The notes below the pieces were generated by a model that worked only from the letters and a program-made list of their open reading frames with translations, ran no database searches and was not told the DNA's origin. DNA of 64,000 bases from assembly GCA_040954595.2 (NCBI GenBank), contig CM082584.2:9238001-9302000 (forward strand), in the 5' to 3' direction. Within the stretch, counting starts at the first letter, position 1; each line of letters begins with the position of its first letter. This DNA is from Balanoglossus misakiensis. Taxonomy: Eukaryota; Hemichordata. Of this stretch, positions 13,052-26,600 are shown piece by piece. Made by a program: the position numbers and the translations under genes.

Positions 13052-16000
13052 ATGCCCAGCTCAGCAGACAGCAAAAAGGTCGGTGGATGGCCCGATGATG
13101 TCGGCATCATCGCTTTAGAGATCTACTTCCCGTCAGAGTATGTGGACCAGGTGGAGTTAGAACAGTTCGACGGCGTCTCGGCCGGCAAATACACCATCGG
13201 TCTCGGCCAGGGGAAGATGGGGTTCTGCTCCGACCGAGAGGACATCAACTCGCTGTGTCTGACCGTGGCGCAGCGGCTGATGGAGCGGAACGACATCGGC
13301 TACGACATGATCGGCCGCCTGGAGGTCGGCACGGAGACAATTATCGACAAATCAAAGAGTACAAAGACTGTCTTGATGCAGTTGTTCGAGGAGTCCGGGA
13401 ACACAAACGTGGAAGGGGTGGACACCACCAACGCTTGCTACGGTGGCACCTCGGCACTTTTCAATGCAATCAACTGGGTGGAGTCCAGCTCTTGGGATGG
13501 TGAGTTCAAAAATATCGGCAATGACACACAATATTCCCAATCAGATGCAGATGATATGAAGGACCAATGTCTACTTGAAATCTGAACTTTGGCACGTTCA
13601 ACATTGCTTGTGGTGATTAATAACTATTGACTTGTGTTTTGTCAAAAATCACCAACCGCACCATTGATGCAACACTCTTTCCACGAATGAATGAAACTCT
13701 GTTCCAACATCATATCTGATCTGTTTTTCTGTTTTTCCTTGGTAGGTCGTTATGCCCTGGTCGTGGCTGGTGATATCGCGGTCTACGCCACTGGCAATGC
13801 CAGGCCCACCGGTGGTGCCGGTGCAGTGGCCATGCTTGTAGGACCAAATGCTCCTCTTATAATAGAAAGAGGTTAGTTTCTAAACTTTGTTTCCAATGTA
13901 CAGATGCTCTCTCTGAACAGTAGTCTGAAACTGCGAACAGTATTTTGTGAAGGGCGGTACCCAGGTAAGTGTTGCCATGGTTCCCCAACATTATCATAAA
14001 CACCGACCAGAGCAAGTAGAACCAACTTTAATTTTAATTTCAGGACTTCGTGGAACCCATATGCAACACGTTTATGACTTCTACAAGCCCGATCTCGCGT
14101 CAGAATTTCCTGTAGTAGATGGCAAATTGTCAATTCAGTGTTATCTCGGGGCATTGGATAAATGCTATCAAAGGTACTGTGCAAAGGCCAAGGAAATGCT
14201 ACAGAAAGGTGAGTCCACACATTCAGGCTGTTTTACAGTGAAACTCTGTCTGGTTATCTGTTAGTTTTACCTTCATGCTGAGTGGTCAAATAACAGGATA
14301 CTGAATGGCATCGTGGGTTAAGGCCAAAAAACAAAAAGAGTGTACTTTCTGATCATGTTGTTTTTCCAAAAACAGGGTGGCGCTGCAGCATTTGAAAAAA
14401 AAAACGCTCACAGTTGTCTTCAGGTTTATTAGCTTCGACTGAAACAAATTTTGACGTTTATTTTATAGTGATGTGGGCAAGTGACCAGAAATTTTTGTTA
14501 CATGTATATAATAGACAAAGCATTTAGAAACAATAGGCAGGAAGTACTATAAGAATAAAGCATTTTCTTTTGGAAAACAATGCTTATTCATCATCGTAGA
14601 CAGACAGAGTATTGAGTTTTTATATAACATGGTGTCACCATGTACTCTACTGTCAGGATATTGATGGCTGACACTCTTTTTTTTTTCTCAATTTCAGAGG
14701 GGCAGTCTGGCCAATTCAGCTTAGACCGTATAGACGCTATGTTATTCCATTCACCATTCTGCAAGCTGGTGCAGAAATCTCTAGCACGTATTGTGTTTAA
14801 CGACTTCCTTCAAGACCCTCACCCAGACATGTCGGAAGGAGGAAAATATGCCGGATTAGAAGCATTTAGGTTGGTATACATACATTGTCACTGCAGTCGA
14901 CTTGTAAATAATAGTGTTGTCATTCTCAATCCAATCTAATGTACTTTGGTATGTAACAGAATTTGGCTGAATCTTCCCTATGCAAACCAAGGCCAGTTTG
15001 CATTGAATGTTACAAGCACTTCAATATATTTCCAAAATCCTAATGCAAATTTTATTTTTGTTTTCAGGGACCTCAAACTAGAAGAAACCTTCTTTGATAG
15101 AACTGTAGAAAAAGCCTTCATGACGAACAGCAAGGGTGTCTACGAAGCAAAAACCAAACCGTCTTTGCTGTTAGCCAATCAAGTCGGGAATATGTACACA
15201 CCATCTGTGTACGGGGGTCTAGCGTCTTTCATTGGACAGTAAGTATTTGTAATGGGCCACAAATATGATACAGATATGATATGTCAAAATCCGAATTGCA
15301 TTTAAAAATTGACGATCATCATTGCGTTTTCAGAAATTCTGCAGCTGAATTGGCCGGCAAGAGGATAGCGCTGTTCTCCTATGGCTCCGGTCTGGCATCT
15401 TCCATGTATTCCATCCGAGTGACGGAGGACATGGCTCCCGGATCTTCCCTCATCAAACTTGCGGATAGCCTGTCAGATCTTCGAGCGAGGCTCGACTCCA
15501 GGAGAAAGGTTGACCCAGCTGTGTTTGCTGACACCATGAAACTGAGACAAGATACACACCATCTTGGTAAGAAATCAATGATTTTCAGATGACGTTGTGT
15601 GGACGAGTTTGAAGTTTTGAGAATGTCTATCGGTCTATTGTACAGTCAGAATAAATTGAACAGGTTGATCGCATGACATTAGTAATTGGGTGATACCATT
15701 TTTGAGAGGGAAAGAACAGAAGAGAAAGTCCTGAAAGAATCTGTAACAGGGTGATCATTGTTGTCAGAACTTGAGAATGGAGAGAAGCTTTAGAGATGAC
15801 TTTCTCCTCCCTTTGTGCATTTCAGCAAAATACACCCCTGTGGGTTCCACGGATAAACTATTCCCTGGCACGTGGTACCTAACATATGTAGATGAGATGC
15901 ATCGCAGGCAGTATGACAGAACATCAGTGGCCCAGGAAGCTGATCGCATTATCTCAACGGAAATTATGGTAAGTTCGCCCTCCGAGCACATGTATACAGC

Positions 16001-16343
16001 CAAACCATGGTGTATGGTAACTTCATATATAAAGACATTTTCAGTGTGCAGTGTTGTGAGTTTGGATCATTGCCCATAGCACGTGCACCAAAGCCTGTAT
16101 TGTCCAATGAAATATGGCTTCCACGTGACCCACTGCAGAGGCAGAAGCCAGCGGATGATTAGATAAAAGCTCTGGCAAACAGTTCTGAACGCCATATCTG
16201 ACATTAGAATCTCACTGTTCAAACGCCGCGAGTTAATCTGTGCCCGCCATTCCCCTCTTCTCTTGCAGGACTCCACGGTACCAAGTAAACGCCAGTCACC
16301 GATGGGACTGGAACCCGCTGCTGTTGATAAACCAACCATCTAA
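13052..16343 (+). CDS. HMGCS1: Hydroxymethylglutaryl-CoA synthase, cytosolic type
   Basis: Condenses acetyl-CoA with acetoacetyl-CoA to HMG-CoA, the step before HMG-CoA reductase in the mevalonate pathway. Coding exons: 13052-13499, 13746-13871, 14044-14208, 14698-14869, 15068-15238, 15334-15566, 15826-15968 and 16269-16343; they join to 510 residues, close to the animal cytosolic enzyme. The catalytic residues fall at the same numbers as in the human enzyme: Glu95 (in GTET), Cys129 (in DTTNACYGG) and His264 (in LFHSPFCK). The [20 protein letters not shown] and [13 protein letters not shown] segments are typical. There is no mitochondrial targeting extension: the first Met of the exon (13052) is followed directly by the conserved GGWPDDVGI start of the fold, which fits the cytosolic form. 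The acceptor at 13034-13035 lies 16 bases before the ATG, so the 5' leader is spliced. No disruption is seen. Confidence 0.98.
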
Positions 16344-16747
16344 GTCCATCACGTTATCATATCTCTTCACATCGATACTGCATTACAGATCAAGCATGCC
16401 AAGTAGAATGATACCAATCATGAATATGCCTTGCGACCTGGCTATTGGCAAATTTATAGACAAGTTATAGTGTAAATAAATCCAAGTTTATAGCCAGTGA
16501 TGAAAACTGTTCTGCTTGATGTAATTTAATTGTTCTGTATTTTATTAGCTGATAGACACAGATCCAGGAAATTTTGCAAGAGATACATGTATCAATCATA
16601 CACTGATTAGTTTCCTGTGAGATTTTTAAAGCTATGTTCTTTTCCGCCACGTCTAAGATGGAATCACTGGAGCTTTGAGGCACTAGCCTGTGGTCATACG
16701 GGTGACAGTATCAGAGATGGCACCTCAGGAACTATTCTGGAATTTTT

Positions 16748-16753
16748 AATAAA
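16748..16753 (+). terminator. Poly(A) signal, HMG-CoA synthase
   Basis: AATAAA lies 405 bases past the stop codon in an AT-rich 3' region. A second AATAAA near 17400 is a possible alternative. Confidence 0.5.
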
Positions 16754-17684
16754 ATGAACATTATTTGTCTTTTTTTTATTGTGCTAAAGTTTATTTAAAT
16801 CATTTATAAAAAATGAATGGACTTTCAATAGTCCAATGAAAATAAATGATTCATGTCTCAGAAATTGAGTTCGATTTTTTTAATTTCAAATATCAAGTTA
16901 TTTTTCCATCACTATGTTTTGAACAAAAAACAATTATACATGTCTTGTAAGCTGATTTCGATTCTCATTTTTATATCAAATATCAAGAAATTTGGCCGTG
17001 AATATAATTTTTTTTTTCTTGACTTTGAAAGACCATTCCTATTTGCATTTCACCAAGGTGCAGTCTTCATGAAAACAGTGCAATGAAAAGCTCATTAGCA
17101 GTGCTTCCATCTCAATTAGAAAAAATTCTTTAAAGAGAAAGAAAAATGTGTTGAGTCCTATGTCCAATGTCTGTCTTTTTACAAAGTGTTAAGTTGAATA
17201 AATGTGCTGATGAATATGTCTGTCAAGACAATGTTACAAAACTTTCAGCCTTTGCAGCTGCTGCATACTTTTAAAATAGCAGCTGATGATGAGATGCTTG
17301 CACCTTATACAAAAATACCCTACCTTTTTTTAATGTGAAGTAAAATATTTGTCATCGTGCACCTGTGACTTTGAGTAATGTATGAATTTATATTGTGTTT
17401 AATAAACCATCAGTGCAGAATTTTCCACATGTGACTTGTATAAATGTATGGGTGTGAACAGTGTGTGGAGTATTCACAGAACTTCACTGCCATGAAATTC
17501 CTCAATAATTTGCTGACACCAAATACCTAGTGTATTGGAATAGAATTAGCCTGGTATCCAGACCCTAGTCTATTTTAGATAGACTGTGTGTACTAGACTA
17601 GTCTTAGAAAAACGTTTGCTGGCGCACTTTATTTGGAAAACGAAGGAACAACAAAACTAGTGTTTGGTGGCGCATACGGACAAA
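16754..17684. other. Short spacer between HMG-CoA synthase and MYSM1
   Basis: Under 1 kb, AT-rich. It may contain an extended 3' UTR of the synthase and certainly contains the MYSM1 promoter. Near 17570-17610 there are small inverted repeats built on AGTCTA/TAGACT. I see no gene. Confidence 0.5.
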
Positions 17685-17692
17685 ATGGCGGA
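17682..17692 (+). promoter_or_regulatory. YY1-like motif over the MYSM1 start codon
   Basis: AAAATGGCGGA overlaps the initiator ATG and matches the AAnATGGCGGC consensus of YY1 except for the last base. YY1 sites placed over the start codon are known for TATA-less housekeeping promoters; no TATA box is seen upstream. Confidence 0.4.
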
Positions 17693-20600
17693 CGACGTCG
17701 AAGTTGATATTGAAGGCATCGAAGATGATGGGCAGTAAGTCCTCGTTCATTTACGTTTCATACAATTTTATGTCGAAATATTGACAGATCTAACATATAA
17801 ATCTTATTTTTCGTTAATTCTAGTGCATGAATCATTCGAGCCTTTTGCACGAATGTTGTCCCAAAAATCGCTTTCTGTCCCGTTCTCAGATCCGAGTCTG
17901 AGTCTGAATTTGTGTACAAAAATTCTACCCACCGGGCACCGGGGCAGTTTAGTCAGTTTCAATAACTGGACAGTGGTGTTGGACGACTAAACTAGCTCTT
18001 CTCGCCAACCACCCCAAAACGCCCAACACCACTGACTATCCATATAACCTCCAGTGCTGCTACCCATATACAATTTTAACTTTACCGAGGTTTTACAGAA
18101 CGACTGTAATTTGCTTGGTGGAATGTTTGTGTTGACGGTTTCGCCGTCCACTCACAATATAAAGTGTACACCAGGCAAAAACACAAGCTACAAACATTCA
18201 CCGAGATATTTTAGCTCCATATATTAAATTATTGCATTTTATCCAGTGTGTCACGCACCAGGAAGCATGATTTATTATTGAGAACATGACCATTAAACAT
18301 TATTTAATTGGAGGATGGGATTTCAGTGGCTCTCTACTGCCCATATAAATGTGGGCTAATCTGCATATGTTTTACATACATGTCTCACACTATCTTGTGG
18401 GCTAATCTGCATATGATTTACATACATGTCTCACATCACACTATCTTGTGGGCTAATCTGCATATGATTTACATACATGTCTCACACTATCTTGTGGGCT
18501 AATCTGCATATGATTTACATACATGTTTCACACTATCTTGTCTGGACTGCCAAAAATAAGGTTTGATCCAGTCATTACAGAAACAAGTAGAATACATGGT
18601 CACTTCACTTTAAATATTCTAAGATAATTACAATTCCTGCAATTTCAGACAGTTGCAGCTATTTTACATAACAATCTAGATAACTGTTATGTTAATGAGT
18701 TCATATTGTTTTCTAAAAACTACAGAGTAGATCTAATTGTTAATTTTGCAGGACGAGCAGTTTGGATTTACATGCTGACCCAAACGTTCCACCCTCGTCG
18801 AGTGCAAACCTGCTGTCTGAGTTCTCAGATCCACCGTGGTTATTAGAACAAGAGCCTGTGAGTATTGACTGAAGCATTCCGATATGGCCATATTCAGATT
18901 GCCAGTAGTTGTACAGTAAACATACTAGCTCTCACAGTGAAATATCAAGTTTCCCAGTCGTATCGCCTAGTAAGTTTTGCGCAGCTACAAGCTAGCCTGA
19001 CATACCAGTAAATTTGCGTCTTATCACAGAAATAGCTGACTAACAGAGCCAGGAGAAAACAAGGGTGGACGAGTGATATTCTTAGGTCTACCTATTCCCA
19101 GTGGATCTAAAAGTGATTTGCTCTGTACTGCAGTGTGTACTTGGTAGCTGATTGCATTTTTTTATGTGTGAACAGAGCTGGGCATTACATGATGAAATTG
19201 ATGACAAAAGCAGAGAGACAATCGAGAAGATGCTGCTGGAAGAAGAGTATCCTTTTGTACGTTTTGAAAAGTTAAACACCTTATTTTCTTTGTTTTCCAA
19301 AGACTTCTCACACACTTTAAACATAGCAAAGAATTACAAGATTTTTAGGACTATTTTTTTCTGAAAATATGTCGCTGAGGTGCATACTGTAGCCTTATAT
19401 TCATTCGTCATTATCTATGTACATAATCCTTGACCCAAGCTCCTTGTAGGTTGTATTTCCAAGGCAGAAGCATGCATCCAGATGAAACAAGTCCACCCAC
19501 CACAGAAAAACCAAAATCCTCCACAAACAAAGCCAGCAGGTAAAGCTCCACTATCTGTAACTTTTGGCCAATTTTTTCTATATTTTTGTCCTGCTTATCA
19601 GTAAATTGAAGAAATGTACTTTTCTTTTGCTTGGGTGATGACACAGCTGATTGTCAGATGATTTTTTTTTCTTTCTCAGCTCCAAAGGAAGAGGAAGAAA
19701 GCCATTGTTTTCTGGTAACAGGTAAGGGAGCAGTCCTCTGTTTATTGCCAGTGAACTCACTAAGGTATATTTGCACCCTTGTTGTGCTGTGACACTCTAC
19801 ATGCGATATCTTTGTTCTGTGATCTGGACCACAAACTAATAAACTTATTGTCAAGATCTCATCATTTGTGTTTTGCCCGTGATTTCCTCAGGGCGAACAG
19901 ACTACCATCCCACAAAATGCCGTGGACAGAGGAAGAGAAGTCGATCTTTGAACAAGGAATGGTGAGAGAGATGCAACACTTATGAAATAATCACTGCCAT
20001 ACATAGAGCCCTCTGGTGTTCAAACATGTCCACTAATGTCCAAGTTTACTTTAGTACAATTTAATTTATTGTACTTTAGTCTGGTTGAATTTTTGTTACT
20101 TTAGTTCAGAGGTAAAATCCTCTTACCAGTTGCACTTATTTGTATTGCATTGTGTTTCTGTTTGTCAATAGGAAATATATGGTAGAAGTTGGACCAGAAT
20201 AGCACAGCTGATAAGCACAAGGACAACACTACAGGTCAAGAACTATGCCAATCAGTATTTCAAAGTCAAGGTCAGTTTTACTGTATAGTGACCCTGGGTA
20301 ACCTAATGTAATAACATAACATGTACTTGATATACAAAATAAACATACTGAAAAATACCAGCAGATAGTGGGCCCTTTAACCCTTTCTATACAATGGTTT
20401 GGTCCAAATGCATTGTTTTCTATAGTAAAGTTGGATTTCTTAAAAGGGAACTGGGGATGAAAGGGTTAATTAAAGGGCACCTATACTGACAGAATTTAGA
20501 AAAATTTAATGAAGCATAGCAACGTAGCCTTGCAATGTTTCACACAAAATATCTCTTGAATTTTTCTCGGTGCAGGCCAGGGAGAAAGACAAAACAGACA

Positions 20601-23600
20601 GGGACGCGGATGCAAGTTCTTCATCGGAGACGGAATTCCATCCTCATCTTCTGAACCCCAGCGATATGCACAGTCAAGAAGAAGCCCTGGCCGCCATGAG
20701 CACTGCCTTGCCAACCATCACCACTCTCCCCAAGATGGCCGACAACCACGCTGTCAGCAGATCGCTGAAGACCAAGAGTCCAAAAACGAGCAAGAAGATT
20801 GGACGTCCGAAAAAGAAAAGTCTTGCGGAACCTGAAGCCGTCCAGAATGTGGTTATCAATGAACAGGAGGAGAACCCGGTCTTTGAGAACACGGAATTGG
20901 TCTCCGAGGTGGAGGGACTGAAATCACTGGGAGAGCTGATGGGAATAGAGGAATGGGTCAAGGAGGAGATGGATGAAGGGAAAGAAGAGGAGGAGGTGGA
21001 TGTTGAAGTTGATATTGATGGGGAGGACGAGGGGCTGATGGATGAGGGCAGTCTTCTCAAAGGTAGAAATCTCTCCCCGCAGACAATTTACTCCACATTG
21101 CTGAAGTCAGCTGAAGGTCAGAGCGCGATTGAAAATGTGTGTGACGACTCGGACTCTGTCCACACAACAGAAGACAATAGAGGTGAATCCAATGATTGTG
21201 GTTTTCAGAGTTCCAGACCCAGTTCTGTCAGTTTATGTGGCTCTGTCGACAATGACGATGAAATGCTCATAGAGCGTGGAACTGAGAGAACTGCTACTGA
21301 TTCCAGTGCAATAAACGAAAACGTTGCCACGAGTTTACCGAACCTAACGCTGGCGTCCTGTGTTCCAGCCGGTGTCAGCCAGGATGAAGAAGAGTCGTCT
21401 CTGAAACTGGAGAAAATCCACGACGACTTCGAAGAGCGGTTTCTGAAAAGCGATGAAGACGACAGGAGATCGGAGGATTCATTTGGTGATAGATGCGGGC
21501 TGTTGATCGGGGACACTTGTTCCACCGAAAATGCTTCCACGGAATTTTCAGAGGACGAAACCTTGATTGACTTTGCAGAAAAAAATTACAAAGAGGAAAA
21601 GCCAGGTAAGATGCAGGACTATTAGTGTGTGTTAAGACTTAAGCCTGCATAATCTTCAGAACAGTAACCCTTGGACAAGACACCTTTTAACCCTAACTTT
21701 ATCTGATCAGTGGGAAATGTGGGTCGGGTAACTGTCGTGATAGTCACAATTTTGAACAATCTAGCATAAAATAAGGTGATAATGCATATCACCTTTACAA
21801 ATACAATGTAGTAAAAGTCACTGTCATTGCAAATTAAATGTGAATGAGCCCAACAAACCATCTGCTGCTCTAAAATAAAGTTTCTGACTGTCATTCATTC
21901 TCAGATCCCTGGGCTGACATCCCCAAAGGCACACAGGAGGTCCATATGGACAGGAGTGTAATCACAGATGATGAGAAATCAGCACATCCTGAATTCTTTA
22001 ATGGAAGGCAGCTGAAAACTCCCCAGCGTTATTTGAAAATTAGAAATTATATCCTAGAGTCATGGTAAGTCAGGCTTTTGTGTTCACAAGTGCCAGTTCA
22101 CATACAATAATTCAACAGAAAACAAAGTTGTTGGAAATGACAACCGTTTTTCTTTTCTCCTACCCAGGGATAAAAGTAAACCTGACTATCTGACCAAGAC
22201 TTCAGTGAGACCAGGTCTGAAGAACTGTGGTGACGTCAACTGTATCAGTCGAGTCCATGAATACTTAGAACATGTTGGTGCAATCAATTTTGGAGTTGGT
22301 GAGTGGAGTTGAACTATAGTGTAAGACTCATGGTGGAGTGTAAGAATGAAGGTGAATGATTTAAATAGTAGGAGTAGAAGTGACATTGACAGTTAATGGG
22401 CAGACATAGGTGACTGTATATTTATATATGCACCACACACACACACACACACCATAGACTATAGTGCACACACATATGATACTTTGAAACATTATGATGG
22501 TATGACACAGAGAAGCATGGGCTTGTTGAAGTAGAACATGCAGGTATCTCATTTGGAAGTTGTAAAGTAATACTCTACAAAAAAAATTATTGAGGTTGTG
22601 GTGTAATTCACAGAGAATCCGTTCAGATCTACCAAAGCAGCTGCTAGTTCCAGCAGAAGAACATTTACAAAAGATGAACTGATCGCCTATCAAGCAATAC
22701 GGATGCAAACCATGGTAAAGTCAAATACACAGTAAAATCGTGTAGACAGAACTGTCTAATCTTGAAACCTATCCATTGATCCATTGAGTTTTGTTATTTT
22801 GAAAGAAAACAAGAAACCTAGAATCCACTGACTTTACATTAACGACTTTCCTGACTGTGCATCTAAACTTGTTCCATCTTCCAGCGCCCAAGGAAGAGGA
22901 AAATTCGGGATACATACGGCAACTGGATTGATGCTGATGAGGCTGAGGGTCAAACGATCGACCATGATGGCAGTGACAGGCAGTCAACAGAAGACAACAG
23001 ATCTGCAAGGTTTGTTATAGCGCCACCTCCTGGCCATCCCGTTTGCCCTGTCGTGCAGCTTTTCAGTGATACTAGTTATTTGGATATTAATTAACATGGG
23101 ATAATTTGTGCTTTGACCGTTTCAGATCCAGGCCCAAGTACAACAGGCTGACTACATATGACCCGTTCAAACTTGTGCCATGTCAGAGTTTCACATCTGA
23201 TAAGCAGGTACGTGTCTCCTCAAGAGGGCGCTTATATGGTACATTCCAGAAATTTACATATAACAGCTCATATGCCCCAGGTGTGACCAGCATTCTGATG
23301 ACTTACAATTCAGCAGGATTCTGTAAGCCAGAGCAACATGGATAATGCCTAATATGAACCACAATGTCAAAACACAATGACTTTGCTTATTCAACCTGTG
23401 TGTCTTAATTCTAGACTAAGTGGACATAACTTTCAACTGCAGGTCTAGATCAAAATGTAGTAAAAATTATTAATTTAATTTAGCAAAAAAATGACAAGTT
23501 GACTACAGCGTCGAAAGGGTTTAAACTAAAGCTTCACATCCAGGCCTAAAAGCCCCTATACTGCATTTTGCTCGGTCCTATTGTCTTCCACAGCACGGCA

Positions 23601-26600
23601 GGGGTGGGGGCAGGCCTACACGCAGGAAAACAGAGCAAAGTTTGCATGCAAGTCTTCCCTGGAGACGCAACCGTCCCCGGAAGACTTTAATCAGGGCTGA
23701 ACAATGCAACCGGCGACCAGGTGTACTTCAGGGCTGAGGAGAGTCAAAAGTCTGGTTTTTAGAACAATTAGAGTGTCTGCCAATCAATGAATGGTTAACC
23801 CGGGACAGCGATAAGAAACACAAGGATGCCTGTATTACCCACGAGAAAAGAAATCAGTGCAGTGTCGGGTTTAGAGCATCTGTAACCTCATTTTAAGAGG
23901 ACGCGGTGACATTCGTATCTTTTGTATTCTGTAGTGTTCATTTTATCAGTTTCTCAGGTGCCGCATCAGTTAAGGCCTGATTAATCTTGCTGCTAATGAA
24001 ATTCCCCCATGTGATGTGACAGCTAGTGTGTCCTGTTTTTGTGATGGAGAGGTGGGAGGGATGTCCCGCACTTTCAGGGCCGAAATCTGCAGTTAGACGA
24101 CAGGGAGACGGGATGGCAAGGATAAAACTAGTTTTTGGAGAGCTTGAATGGTTTGAAAATAACATGGGGGCAAGCAGGCAGATAGAACTTTAGAGGAGTT
24201 TGACAGGGACTGATAGAAAGTGAAATGTGTCTTGCTGGCTGGCTGGCAGAAGAATGCATATATTGAAATTAGCATTGATTACTGGTAATAGAGCCAAATG
24301 AACATTCGAGAAGGGGAGGGGATGGATAGAGACCAGAATAACAGTGACACTTGTAACAGTTAGAAGTGATAATGAGATTAGAGTTTGATTGACAGCTCAT
24401 GATGAAATCAAGGATAGACCACCTAGGTAGGATCTGACAGGTGATAGAGTTGAGTGAGGGTACTGATTGATTGATGTTTAATCTGTCAAACCATCTCACA
24501 GAATGACAGCTAGAGATAGGTGTATACATGAAGCCAACCAGGCAGACAGATGGAGATGCAGAGACAGACACAGACTACAGACAGGCAGATGACAGGAGAC
24601 AAATACCAGATAAATACTAGGGGATAATACTGTGGGACCTTGATGGTAAATCATTTGCATAGGTGACCACTTGGGGGTAAATTCTGATATTAAAAGCTAA
24701 TAGGGTCATCCTCATGCTTATCTATCATGTATTTGCCTTCATGCTGTTGAGTAGAGAGATAAACTCGGACATGACATGGCCTAAAAACCCAATCACCCGT
24801 GATGTTACCTTTGATACAATTTTGCCATCCTTGCTCTGAGCAATATCGGCCGTGCTTTGTACATGTGATGATATGGCAATCTGTGTCATCTCTTAGGGCA
24901 GTGTCATTAACTGATACAGAGAGGGTGTGGTGCTGCAAACACGTACTGTTAACACAGATAATCAGCAACTAGTTCCAGGTTTCCATGCCCTTAATCACGT
25001 ACCACCGAATTGGGTTGACCCCCCTGACCCCATTGTATCAAGTTCGATATTGCAGCTCTTAGGAAGAGAAATGGCTAGATTTTTCTTTTTGAATAAATAT
25101 GTTGTTGGTTTTCTTTGGTTTCACTGAAAATGTTCTTCTCTTCTTGCCAGGCACCTTTCAGTGTCAGCATTGGAACAAATGTACTGCTGATTATGGACAT
25201 GGTGAGTGGGAGTTCGGTTACTACAGCGAAACCTGAAAAACTGAACAATGTCTGAAATGGAAACTTACATCTACCTATACTGAACACTTTTACCAGATCC
25301 TGTATTTCATCAAACATGTCACCTTTGTGTTTAAATTAAATCTTTTTTATAGTCTTTTCGTTATCTGACTAGGTTTGAGTTACATACATGTTTGTGAGAA
25401 AAGTCTGACAAAAATTCTGATCTTATCCACTTCTAAACTTTCAGCATTCCCATCTTGCTACCACCGAGGTCATAGGCTTGCTGGGAGGAACATACAGACA
25501 TGACTTGAATCACTTGGAAGTGTTTGTAGCTGAGCCCTGCCACAGTCTGAGCACTGGACTGCAGTGTGAGATGGATCCAGGTAAGTGTGGTCAGGGGAAA
25601 CACAGTGACACATGTTGACTGGCTATAAGGGCAACAGCATACGTCTAAAACCCTAGGGACTGTGAGTCACCCCCAACCCATCTTTAGACGCTTTGTTTTT
25701 TGTTTTAATTTTCAGTGTCGCAGACGCAGGCTTGTGAGCAGATCAGAAAGATGGGGTATGATGTCGTAGGCTGGTATCACAGTCACCCCAGGTTTGCTCC
25801 CAACCCATCAGTCAGGGATATTGAAACGCAGGCAAAGTATCAGGTATGTAAAATCTCCAGTTATTATTACGGAGAATTTTATCGAAGCACAACTGTAGAA
25901 TTCAGGAAACCATACTTTTTAAGTTCAAAACTATTTTGTGTGTGCTCTCATCAGATAATTCGCCCATGACCGAGTGTGGTCTTCATGGCAACAATACATG
26001 TATGTATGTAACATACACATTTCATTTTATTATTTTTACAGGAATGGTTTGGGCAGGGTAACGCTCCATTCATTGGTGTTATTGTAAGTCCATACAACAG
26101 ACTCAATACCAGTACACAGTCTCAGTTCAGATGTCTGACAGTCAGTGATGAATTCCACGTCACAGATAAACACAGTAAGTTACGAGCTTTTTCTCAACTA
26201 AGACTTAGAATTGGCCAACAAGCAACAGTAGCCACTGTCATACTCCCTGCAGTATGCATTATATCATGTCAGACAATACCAGTACACAGAACATTTTGAA
26301 TGCATTGCGACTATATCATTCATGACTTGTCATGATTTGATTGCAGGGCTTCCATACCAGTTTGAATTCACCATTTTCAGTCAAGGGTCAGAAAACCTCA
26401 CCAAGCTCCCCGACAAGATAACAGAGTTGGTGGAAGAATTCTCAGTGTACCATCAGTAAGTCTTTATCAGCTAGAGACATTCATTTGTTAACAGATGTCA
26501 TTATTAACAAACCCCTGAAAATCGTGCTTTTTGTTGAAAATGAGGAATTTGGCATTTTGTTATTTGTCTTGTCAGCAATTCTGTCCACTTTGGTGGCTGT

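Noticed and set aside
17555-17620. Small inverted repeats around TAGACTA, also seen near 7690 and 36500
   Set aside because: Could be remnants of a short inverted-repeat element, but I could not define shared ends or target duplications between the three places.
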